Source: Magnetospirillum sp. SS-4 (GTDB taxonomy: Bacteria > Pseudomonadota > Alphaproteobacteria > Rhodospirillales > Magnetospirillaceae). From it: a stretch of 64,000 nt of DNA. This document shows positions 40,718 through 47,488 of the stretch, one piece after another. The notes below the pieces were generated by a model. It ran no database searches. It worked only from the letters and a program-made list of their open reading frames with translations, and was not told the DNA's origin. The translations under genes were made by a program, and so were the position numbers. Position 1 is the first letter of the stretch. The number at the start of each line of letters is the position of its first letter. The DNA is taken from the NCBI RefSeq assembly GCF_902729425.1, contig NZ_CACVCH010000002.1, positions 20,889 through 84,888 of the forward strand, written 5' to 3'.

Positions 40718-41871
40718 TGGCTGAACGAATCCTGGTGATCGACGACGATCACAACCTGCTGTCAGGATTGCGCCGCCAGCTCAGCGACACCTTCGACATC
40801 ACCACGGCCCAGGGCGGCGCCGAGGCGCTGGAGGCGGTCCAGGCGGCGACGGCGGCGCAAACGCCGTTCGCCGTCGCCCTGTGCGACATGCGCATGCCGG
40901 GAATGGACGGCATCGAAACCCTGAAACGGATCAAGGAACTGGCGCCCGATACCGTCAGGGTCATGCTGACCGGCAACGCCGACCAGCAGACCGCCATCGA
41001 GGCCATCAACCAGGGCAATATTTTCCGTTTCTACACCAAGCCCTATCCGGTGGACCAACTGCGCGGCGGCCTGGAAGCCGCCTGCGAGCAATATCGCCTG
41101 GTGACGGCGGAAAAGGAATTGCTGGAAAAGACCCTGACCGGAAGCATCAAGGTTCTGGTCGACATCGCCTCGATGAACGATGCCGTGGTCGCCGGCCTGG
41201 CGACCCGGCTGCGGGATTGGGTGCGGCTGCTGACCACCGAGTTCAAGATGCCCCACCGCTGGCAGCTGGAAATCGCGGCGACCCTGATTCCCGTCGGGCA
41301 GGTGGCGATACCGCCGGAACTTATCGCCAAGAAGCGCTCGGGCGAGGCCCTGACCGAGCTGGAGCTGTCGCTGTTCGAGCGCAATCCGGAGGCGGCCCGC
41401 AACCTGATCGCCCATATTCCGCGACTGGCCAAGGTTTCCGAGATCGTCTACCTGCAAGACCGGGGGTTCGACGGCAGCGGCTTTCCTCCCGATGGCCCCA
41501 CCGGCAACGACATTCCGCTGGATGCGCGCCTGCTGAAGATACTGAAGGATCTGGCCGAGGCCACCGATGGCGGGCCGTTGACCCGCGAGGCCTTCGCCGT
41601 CCTGGACAGGCGGCGTTCCCAGTACGATCCGGTCCTGCTGTCCAAGGTCAGGACCTGTCTGGAACGGGTGGTCGACATGATGCCCACGACCGCCATGGAG
41701 GTGCCGTTGGCTTCGCTCCGGGCCGGGCAGGTGGTGCTCTCCGACATCAGGCTCGCCAACGGCCACCTGATCCTCTCGGCCAATACCCAGTTGTCGGGGG
41801 CTCAGATCGAGCGCTTGCAGAACCTGCGCCGGATATTCACCTTCCTCGAACCGGTCAGGGTCCGGGTCTGA
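40714..41871 (+). CDS. Response regulator with degenerate HD-GYP domain
   Basis: A 385-residue protein. The receiver has VIDDDHNLLSGL, acceptor region LCDMRMPGMDG and the Lys in FYTKPYP. The rest follows the HD-GYP layout (PVGQVAIPPELIAKK where active enzymes have 'HDIGKIGIP.EIL.K', and GFDGSGFPPDG for the GYP loop), but the catalytic His-Asp pair is replaced by Ile-Pro and GYP reads GFP. It is therefore unlikely to hydrolyse cyclic di-GMP. Downstream helices VLDRRRSQYDP and VVLSDIRLANGHLIL resemble the C-terminal part of such regulators. It overlaps the HDOD gene by four bases and the convergent Cys-rich gene by 17. Confidence 0.82.
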   Translation: MMAERILVIDDDHNLLSGLRRQLSDTFDITTAQGGAEALEAVQAATAAQTPFAVALCDMRMPGMDGIETLKRIKELAPDTVRVMLTGNADQQTAIEAINQGNIFRFYTKPYPVDQLRGGLEAACEQYRLVTAEKELLEKTLTGSIKVLVDIASMNDAVVAGLATRLRDWVRLLTTEFKMPHRWQLEIAATLIPVGQVAIPPELIAKKRSGEALTELELSLFERNPEAARNLIAHIPRLAKVSEIVYLQDRGFDGSGFPPDGPTGNDIPLDARLLKILKDLAEATDGGPLTREAFAVLDRRRSQYDPVLLSKVRTCLERVVDMMPTTAMEVPLASLRAGQVVLSDIRLANGHLILSANTQLSGAQIERLQNLRRIFTFLEPVRVRV

Positions 41872-42559
41872 CCTCGAACAGATAGCGGAGCTCCTCCAGC
41901 TTTTCCTTCAGTACGTAGGGAACCGCCTGGGCGAAGGTGTCGAGGATGGCCAGGCCGTTGACCACGGCGTCCTTCGAGAATGCCGCCCGAATCCGCTCCG
42001 ACATGCCGATGTTGACCCCCGAGGCCGCCTGGTAGGCCGCCTGTAGGCCGGCAAGGGAGGGCGTGGCGCCGCCTTCGCCCCCCGTCTCGATGAACCGGCC
42101 GAGCAGATGGGTCGAGAACGCCCGGTACAGGGTTTCCTCCTCGTTGGCGAAGGGCAGGTGGAAGTGGGCCATTGGCCGGAGGAACGCCAGATGCGGGCAA
42201 CCGCATGTCGCCCCGATCAGGCCGATCAGGGACGACATTCCCTGCTGCAACGCACCGTGGGCGATGACGGTCCGACGCTCGCTCACCACCTCGACGCTGG
42301 CGTTTTCGTAGGAATAGAACTGGTCGAAGTGGGCGATGAAGGGGGAAAGGGCCTGTGCGAAGGGGCAATGCGGAGACTGGCTGGAAACCAGGGGGCAATG
42401 GGAGCAGGGGTGAAAGTCCAGGGCCACCCACGCGGCGGCGGCGGCAACCGGGGGCAGGCGCAATTCGAAGGATCGCCGGTCGAAGTCCAGGGCGATGTCC
42501 TCGCTTGTTCCGGTGGGGAGGTGAAAGCGATAGAGGATGGTGGTGATGTCGGCGTTCAC
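41855..42559 (-). CDS. Uncharacterised Cys-rich cytosolic protein (DUF6901-like)
   Basis: A 234-residue protein of unknown function. It has HPCSHCPL and SPHCPFA near residue 50, and ATCGCPHLAF near 115, followed by MAHFHLPFANEEETLYRAF. Cysteines and histidines in these clusters could bind metal. The pattern resembles a family I remember as DUF6901, but I am not certain. No signal peptide or membrane helix is visible. The GTG start overlaps the stop of the upstream zinc-ribbon receiver (GTGA), which makes that receiver its likely partner. Its 3' end overlaps the degenerate HD-GYP regulator by 17 bp. Confidence 0.6.
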   Translation of the reverse strand: MNADITTILYRFHLPTGTSEDIALDFDRRSFELRLPPVAAAAAWVALDFHPCSHCPLVSSQSPHCPFAQALSPFIAHFDQFYSYENASVEVVSERRTVIAHGALQQGMSSLIGLIGATCGCPHLAFLRPMAHFHLPFANEEETLYRAFSTHLLGRFIETGGEGGATPSLAGLQAAYQAASGVNIGMSERIRAAFSKDAVVNGLAILDTFAQAVPYVLKEKLEELRYLFEVRPGP

Positions 42560-43212
42560 GTCTCGCTCCGAATCTGTCCCTGGCCGTCTTCCAGGAAATG
42601 GGTCCAGCCGCACGCCTTGCAAATACCGAGATGGCCGCTTTCCGCTTGATAATAGGTGATCGTGCTGCCGCATTGCGGGCAGGAGGTGACCCGTTTGGCC
42701 CGGAACATGTCCTCGATTCTCGACAGGTCGTGCTCGCGGCCCGCCACTTTCCCGCCGACATCGCTGATCTTGTCGGTCACCGCCTCCAGGGCGCTGGCGA
42801 TGCGGTCGATGCGGGCCGCCAGCGGGCTGACCTCGGCGGTTCCCTTGCGGCGAAGGACGCTGTGAATCCGCGCCACCAACTCGCGCCGGTCGAATGGCTT
42901 GCCGACATAGTCGTCGGCTCCGACCTCCAGCCCGATAACCCTGTCGACGGTATCGTTCAGTCCGGTGACCATGATGATGGCGGCGTCGGTTTCCGCCCGC
43001 AGCCGCCGCGCGATGGATATTCCGCCTTCTCCCGGCATCTGGACGTCGAGCAGGACCAGGGTCGCCGGAGTCGCGGCCATCACCGACCAGAATTCGACGG
43101 CGTCGGCGCAGGTGCTGACCTGGAACCCCTCGCGTTCCAGGATCTGGCGCAGGGTCAGGCGAATGCCGTCGTCGTCGTCGACCACCGCGATATGGGTTGG
43201 AACGGACATCAT
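42556..43212 (-). CDS. Single-receiver response regulator with C-terminal zinc ribbon
   Basis: A 218-residue protein. Residues 1-125 form a receiver: VVDDDDGIRLTL, acceptor region VLLDVQMPGEGG, TGLNDTVDRVIGLEVGADDYVGKPF. A coiled linker follows, then a zinc ribbon C-x2-C...C-x2-C (CPQCG, CKACG) and a short acidic tail. There is no DNA-binding helix-turn-helix, so output is probably through protein or RNA contacts. The ATG at 43212 overlaps the stop of the small kinase (ATGA) and its own stop overlaps the Cys-rich gene (GTGA). The three genes thus look like a coupled kinase-regulator-effector unit. Confidence 0.82.
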   Translation of the reverse strand: MMSVPTHIAVVDDDDGIRLTLRQILEREGFQVSTCADAVEFWSVMAATPATLVLLDVQMPGEGGISIARRLRAETDAAIIMVTGLNDTVDRVIGLEVGADDYVGKPFDRRELVARIHSVLRRKGTAEVSPLAARIDRIASALEAVTDKISDVGGKVAGREHDLSRIEDMFRAKRVTSCPQCGSTITYYQAESGHLGICKACGWTHFLEDGQGQIRSET

Positions 43213-43886
43213 CGACCTCTTTCCTTGCTTTCCGGCGGCGCCATCGGCAGGCGTAGGCGCACCGCCAGCCGGCCGTCATCGTCCATCACGGCGCTGATGG
43301 ACACGCCGGCGCGGCGAGCCATCGATCCCGCCTGGCTCAGGTCGGCGTCCTGGCCCGGATGCCCGGCGAGCGGTTCGAACAGGCGGGGCAAGGATGCCGG
43401 AGAAGGCGGTGGGCCGTCGCCTTGCAGGGTCAGGATCACCGATTCCCGATCGGTGGAAACCCGCAGCCGGCCCTTTTCCCGTATGAAGGCGGTGGAGTGG
43501 TGGGCCAGGGCGTCGAGGGTGGCGAGCAGCTCCGATTCCTCGGCCATGACCGGAATATCCATCGCCGGAGCGTCGATCTCGATTGCCGGCGACGTTTCCG
43601 CCAGTTGCCCCAGGATTGCGCTCAGGGCGAGTGGCGACGGGGGAGCGCCGGGTGGACGGGCGAAGTCCTGCAACTTCCGGCAGGTTCCCGCCGCGCCCCG
43701 GGCGGCGTTCAGGGCGGTTTCCACCAGCGCGGGGTCATGGGGGCGGCCGGCGGCGGCATCCTCCTGCGCCATTTCCAGGTTGGCGATGATCACCGCCAGG
43801 GCATTGTTGAAGTGATGCGCCGCCCTCGCGGCCAGACGGGCCTGCGCCGACAGTTCAAGATCGCGTTCGTCCGATGGAGGAGACAT
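43209..43886 (-). CDS. Minimal histidine-kinase-like protein
   Basis: About 225 residues from ATG 43886; an upstream GTG at 43967 would add 27. It has a dimerisation helix with ARAAHHFNNALAVIIANLEMA, i.e. an H-box-like HFNN motif. The C-terminal domain is a short, poorly conserved ATPase-like region in which I cannot recognise full N, G1 or G2 boxes. It has no membrane helix and no sensor domain. It may be a phosphotransfer or scaffolding relic rather than an active kinase. It is coupled to the zinc-ribbon receiver and divergent from the GGDEF/EAL-like gene across about 180 bp. Confidence 0.65.
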   Translation of the reverse strand: MSPPSDERDLELSAQARLAARAAHHFNNALAVIIANLEMAQEDAAAGRPHDPALVETALNAARGAAGTCRKLQDFARPPGAPPSPLALSAILGQLAETSPAIEIDAPAMDIPVMAEESELLATLDALAHHSTAFIREKGRLRVSTDRESVILTLQGDGPPPSPASLPRLFEPLAGHPGQDADLSQAGSMARRAGVSISAVMDDDGRLAVRLRLPMAPPESKERGR

Positions 43887-44029
43887 GGGGGAAGGCGTCC
43901 CATCCAATGCTTGCCGGAAAGCCAGCTTCCTATACGGTGCCGTCGGGGTCAAGAACAGCCGGGTCACGGTGAAAATCGGGTCTCGGCATCTTGCGCCGGC
44001 GGCGGGGGCGGATTAGCGTCGGTGGGTCG

Positions 44030-44057
44030 GTAAATTGATTCGGCTAAATAGATTCGG
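44030..44057 (+). repeat. Two tandem 14-bp repeats before the GGDEF/EAL-like gene
   Basis: GTAAATTGATTCGG (44030-44043) is followed directly by CTAAATAGATTCGG (44044-44057), 12 of 14 bases identical. They end 11 bases before the ATG, where a promoter or activator/repressor site would lie. TAAAT cores are AT-rich in a GC-rich setting. Confidence 0.6.
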
Positions 44058-44068
44058 ATGGTGTGACC

Positions 44069-45247
44069 ATGAGTCCTTCGGACATTGACGGCGTGGTTCC
44101 GCCCGCGGGCGGCCTGGCTTGGCGCCTGCACGAGCTTCTGCGCGGCAGTTCCGACGGCGCGGGGCGGCGGCTGAGCTTTCTGGCCCTGGACCCCGCCCGC
44201 AAGCATTTCGGTCACGACTGGCCCAGGGTATCCGCGAAGGTGCACGGTATCGTCGCCTCGACCCTGCGGAGTTTTCTGTCCGAGGGCGACGTGTATTCTC
44301 TGGCCGATGAGTTTTCCTACATCATAATTTCAAGCAACCGGGAATCGAGCGACTTCGACAAACTGATGGAGGACATCAGTTCGGAGATTTCATCGAGAAT
44401 GGTTGGAAAGGGAATCGCGAAGGAACTGGTCAGCATCGTTCACCTGAATTCCGGCGGTGATTCGGGGGGCGGCACCCGGCACGGAGAGCATGGGGGAGGG
44501 GACAGCGCCGAGATGCACCTGGGCAATATCGAGCGGATAATGAACGAGGCCAGCGTCTCCGGCGACGAATTCAGCCTCGGCAGCGTGACCTACCGTTCCT
44601 TCCCGGTGCTGTTCACCGGAACGCTGGCGACGGCGGCGTATATGTGTCTGGCGGAAGCGGTGGGCGAGGACAAGACCAAGCGTTACGGCTACGACGTGCT
44701 GCCGTTGGAATCCGATCCCCTTCTTTACGCGGAAATGGATGCCCTGACGGTCGAGTTCGCCGCGAGACTGCTGAAGGACGCGACCGACCGGCAGATGGTC
44801 GTTCAGATGCCGGTCCACCGGACGACGCTTTCCTCGAAGAAGTATCGGGAGATGTATCTGAAGATCTGTCACGGCATGCTGGCGAACCGCAAGGACCGGG
44901 CCATCTTCGATGTCCACGGCATCGACGAGGGAACTCCGTCCAACCGTATTTCTGAATACATGCAATGGCTGCGCCCCTATGCCCGCGCCATCGCAATCAC
45001 CGTCGATCCCGATTTTTCCATGATCCCGGCGTTTTCCAGCGTCAACGCCTTGTCCGTCGGCATCGACCTGAGGGCCGTGGAAGCCGACCTTGTCGTTCAG
45101 AAGGTCGGAAAGTTCATCGCCCGGGTCAAGGCCGCCAACATGAAATGCCATGTCCATGGCGTGTCGTCGAAGGCGCAGGCAGATTTCTGCCTGAGGCTTG
45201 GCGCCGATTACCTGGATAGCGAACTCATCGCCGACAGTCTGATCTGA
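44069..45247 (+). CDS. Degenerate GGDEF/EAL-like signalling protein
   Basis: A 392-residue cytosolic protein. Residues ~55-100 read like a GGDEF beta-hairpin (SEGDVYSLADEFSYIII) but the signature is LADEF in place of GGDEF. After a Gly/His-rich linker (DSGGGTRHGEHGGGD), the C-terminal half has the EAL barrel order (VVQMPVHRTTLSS, AIFDVHG, AIAITVDPDF, CHVHGVSSKAQADFCLRLGADYLDSEL). The catalytic Glu, Asn and paired Asp residues are absent (EITE reads DVHG; EGVE reads HGVS). It is probably a binding or scaffold protein. It touches the ELM1 gene (TGATG). The assignment rests on pattern similarity only. Confidence 0.5.
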   Translation: MSPSDIDGVVPPAGGLAWRLHELLRGSSDGAGRRLSFLALDPARKHFGHDWPRVSAKVHGIVASTLRSFLSEGDVYSLADEFSYIIISSNRESSDFDKLMEDISSEISSRMVGKGIAKELVSIVHLNSGGDSGGGTRHGEHGGGDSAEMHLGNIERIMNEASVSGDEFSLGSVTYRSFPVLFTGTLATAAYMCLAEAVGEDKTKRYGYDVLPLESDPLLYAEMDALTVEFAARLLKDATDRQMVVQMPVHRTTLSSKKYREMYLKICHGMLANRKDRAIFDVHGIDEGTPSNRISEYMQWLRPYARAIAITVDPDFSMIPAFSSVNALSVGIDLRAVEADLVVQKVGKFIARVKAANMKCHVHGVSSKAQADFCLRLGADYLDSELIADSLI

Positions 45248-46227
45248 TGCCGGGAGAGCGCCATTCTTCCGCCGATGTCTGGGTCCTGGCCGACGACCGG
45301 GCCGGCAACGTCAGCCAGTGCCTGGGCGTGGCCGAGGCGCTGGGCCGTCCCTACGAGGTCAAGGCGATCCGCTACGACCGGCTGGGGGCGCTGCCCAACG
45401 CCTTGCGCGGCCGCGGCCTGATGGGGGTGGCGGGGGAAAGTCGGGTCCTGCTGGCGCCGCCCTGGCCCCGGCTGGTGATCGCCGCCGGCCGGCGCACCGC
45501 TCCGGTGGCGCGCTGGATCAAGCGGCGCTCGGGGGCCTTCCTGGCCCAGATCATGGACCCCGGCTTTCCCGGACGCGGCGACTTCGACCTGATCGCGGTG
45601 CCCGTCCATGACCGTCCCAGGGTGGATTCCCGGCTGCTGCCCATCATCGGCGCTCCCCATCGGGTGACGGCGGCCCGGCTGGAGGCCGAAGCGGTGGCAT
45701 GGCGCGACCGCTTCGCCCATCTGCCGCGTCCGTGGGTGGCGGTGATCGTCGGCGGCGCCACCCGGCGCAGGCCGTTCCCGGTGGCGATGGCCCGCGCCCT
45801 GGGCGAGCGGGTGGCCGGACTGGCCGCCGCCCGTGGCGGCTCGGTGCTGCTGACCACCAGCCGCCGCACCGGAACCGGGCAGGAGCGGGCGCTGGCCGAG
45901 TCTCTGCCGGGGCCATGCTGGCCGCACCTCTATTCCCAGGGCGGCGACAATCCTTATTTCGGTTTTCTTGCCCTGGCCGACGCCATCGTGGTGACCGGCG
46001 ATTCCGTCAGCATGTGCTGCGAGGCCTGCGCTTCGCCGGCGCCGGTCTTCATCTGGGCGCCGGACGGCTGGGTGGCGGCCAAGCATGCCCGGCTGCACGC
46101 CAGCCTGTTCGAGCGCGGCATCGCCCGGCCGCTGGAGGCGGCGGACAGCCTGGCCGGCTGGGACCGTCCCCGCCTGGATACCGCCGGCGACATCGCCCGG
46201 GCCATTCGGGAAAGGATGGGGACATGA
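45247..46227 (+). CDS. ELM1/GtrOC1-like (DUF1022) family protein
   Basis: A 326-residue protein of the mitochondrial-fission ELM1 family, common in alphaproteobacteria. VWVLADDRAGNVSQCLGVAEALG is the N-terminal signature, PRLVIAAGRRTAPVARWIKR the next, and VAVIVGGATRRRPF and DAIVVTGDSVSMCCEA the nucleotide-sugar-like C-terminal half. The fold resembles glycosyltransferase B. The bacterial function is unknown; in plants the homologue acts in mitochondrial division. A membrane- or cell-wall-linked glycosyltransferase is possible. The ATG overlaps the preceding stop by one base (TGATG) and its stop overlaps the protease gene (ATGA). Confidence 0.85.
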   Translation: MPGERHSSADVWVLADDRAGNVSQCLGVAEALGRPYEVKAIRYDRLGALPNALRGRGLMGVAGESRVLLAPPWPRLVIAAGRRTAPVARWIKRRSGAFLAQIMDPGFPGRGDFDLIAVPVHDRPRVDSRLLPIIGAPHRVTAARLEAEAVAWRDRFAHLPRPWVAVIVGGATRRRPFPVAMARALGERVAGLAAARGGSVLLTTSRRTGTGQERALAESLPGPCWPHLYSQGGDNPYFGFLALADAIVVTGDSVSMCCEACASPAPVFIWAPDGWVAAKHARLHASLFERGIARPLEAADSLAGWDRPRLDTAGDIARAIRERMGT

Positions 46228-47042
46228 GGCTGCTGGCGGCCCTGCTGATGGTTCTGCTGCCTTGCGTGACCGGCGCCGCCGAACCGGGCGAGGCGGCCGG
46301 GCGCCGGTTGCACGGCATCAAGGGCGAGGACCAGCGGGTCCGCATGGAGCCGCGCGAATTTCCCTGGAGCGCCACCGGCCGCATCAATTTCGGCCGGGGC
46401 CATTGCAGCGGCACCCTGATCGGTCCCCGGCTGGTGGCGACCGCCGCCCATTGCCTGTGGAACCGCCGGACCCAGCGGACGATGCCGGCATCGGCCTATA
46501 CCTTCGTCGCCGGCTTCGACCGGGGCGAATACCTCAAGGCGTCCAAGGTCAGGGCGGTGCATCCTTCGCCCGACTGGGTGTTCGGCGATCAGGGCCAGCC
46601 GCTGGCGGCGCGGGCCAACGACTGGGCGCTGCTGGAACTGGAAGATCCCGTCGGCGACGAAGTCGGCTGGATCGGGCTGGCCGAGCCCCGGCTGGGCATG
46701 GTGGTGGCGGTGGCCGGCTATGGCCGTGACCGCGCCCATGTGCCGCTGGCTCATCTCGGCTGCCGGCTGAGGGAGCAGCCGCTGGCCGGCGTGCTGTTCC
46801 ACGATTGCGACGCCGTCCAGGGTGAATCCGGCGGCCCGGTCCTGGCCTGGGAGAACTCTCAACTACGTCTGGTGGCCATCAACGTGGCGGTGATTCCGTC
46901 AAGGGAAGAGATGGGGGTGGCGGCCAGTATCGCGCCGCTGGCGGCGCTGGCGCGGCGGCTGGGAGCGCCGGGCTCGACCAGACCGGGACCGCTGTCCCTG
47001 GATTCCAGCCTGGACCTGCCCCATATCCTGGGTGGTCGATAG
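46224..47042 (+). CDS. Exported trypsin-like serine protease
   Basis: A 272-residue secreted protease of the chymotrypsin (S1) fold. Its signal peptide is LLAALLMVLLPCVTGAAEPG. The catalytic triad is visible: His in VATAAHCLWN, Asp in ANDWALLEL and Ser in QGESGGPV. CSGTLIGPRLVATAAHC gives the first disulfide pair, and a second pair lies in LGCRLREQ...HDCDA. Substrate unknown. It is coupled to the ELM1-like gene (ATGA overlap) and precedes the DUF411 gene by two bases. Confidence 0.88.
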   Translation: MRLLAALLMVLLPCVTGAAEPGEAAGRRLHGIKGEDQRVRMEPREFPWSATGRINFGRGHCSGTLIGPRLVATAAHCLWNRRTQRTMPASAYTFVAGFDRGEYLKASKVRAVHPSPDWVFGDQGQPLAARANDWALLELEDPVGDEVGWIGLAEPRLGMVVAVAGYGRDRAHVPLAHLGCRLREQPLAGVLFHDCDAVQGESGGPVLAWENSQLRLVAINVAVIPSREEMGVAASIAPLAALARRLGAPGSTRPGPLSLDSSLDLPHILGGR

Positions 47043-47044
47043 TC

Positions 47045-47488
47045 ATGGAGAACCGTTTCATGAAACTCATGCTTCCGCTTGTCCTTGCCGCGATGGCGGG
47101 ATTGGCGTCACCGGTGGTGGCGGGGGACAAGGACGTCACCGTCTGGAAATCGCCCACCTGCGGCTGCTGCACCGGCTGGGCCGAATACCTTCAGCACAAC
47201 GGCTATTCGGTCAGGCAGATCGACGTCGACGATCTGGACGCGGTGAAGAAGGCCCACGGCGTGCCGGCGGCGATGGAATCCTGCCATACCGCCCGCATCG
47301 GCGGCTATGTGGTCGAGGGGCATGTGCCGGTCGAGGCCATCGACAAGCTGCTGAAGGAACGCCCCAAGGTGCGTGGAATCGCCTCTCCCGGCATGCCCAT
47401 GGGCTCGCCCGGCATGAGCGGCCCCAAGGAGGAGAATGTCATCCATACCTTCGGTGCCGACGGCACCAGGGTCTACGGCCGCTATTGA
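47045..47488 (+). CDS. Exported DUF411 metal-binding protein
   Basis: A 147-residue exported protein. A signal peptide (LPLVLAAMAGLASPVVAG) is followed by a thioredoxin-like domain with KSPTCGCCTGW and a second conserved segment AMESCHTARIGGYVVEGHVP. The C-terminus has Met-rich SPGMPMGSPGMSG. DUF411 members bind copper or other metals and are often linked to metal homeostasis; the substrate here is inferred. A second in-frame ATG occurs five codons later. It directly follows the protease gene and converges on the cyclase gene, overlapping it by seven bases. Confidence 0.85.
   Translation: MENRFMKLMLPLVLAAMAGLASPVVAGDKDVTVWKSPTCGCCTGWAEYLQHNGYSVRQIDVDDLDAVKKAHGVPAAMESCHTARIGGYVVEGHVPVEAIDKLLKERPKVRGIASPGMPMGSPGMSGPKEENVIHTFGADGTRVYGRY

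Noticed and set aside
46224-47042. Serine protease as DegP/HtrA
   Set aside because: No PDZ domain and a different disulfide pattern; it fits a simple exported trypsin-like protein.
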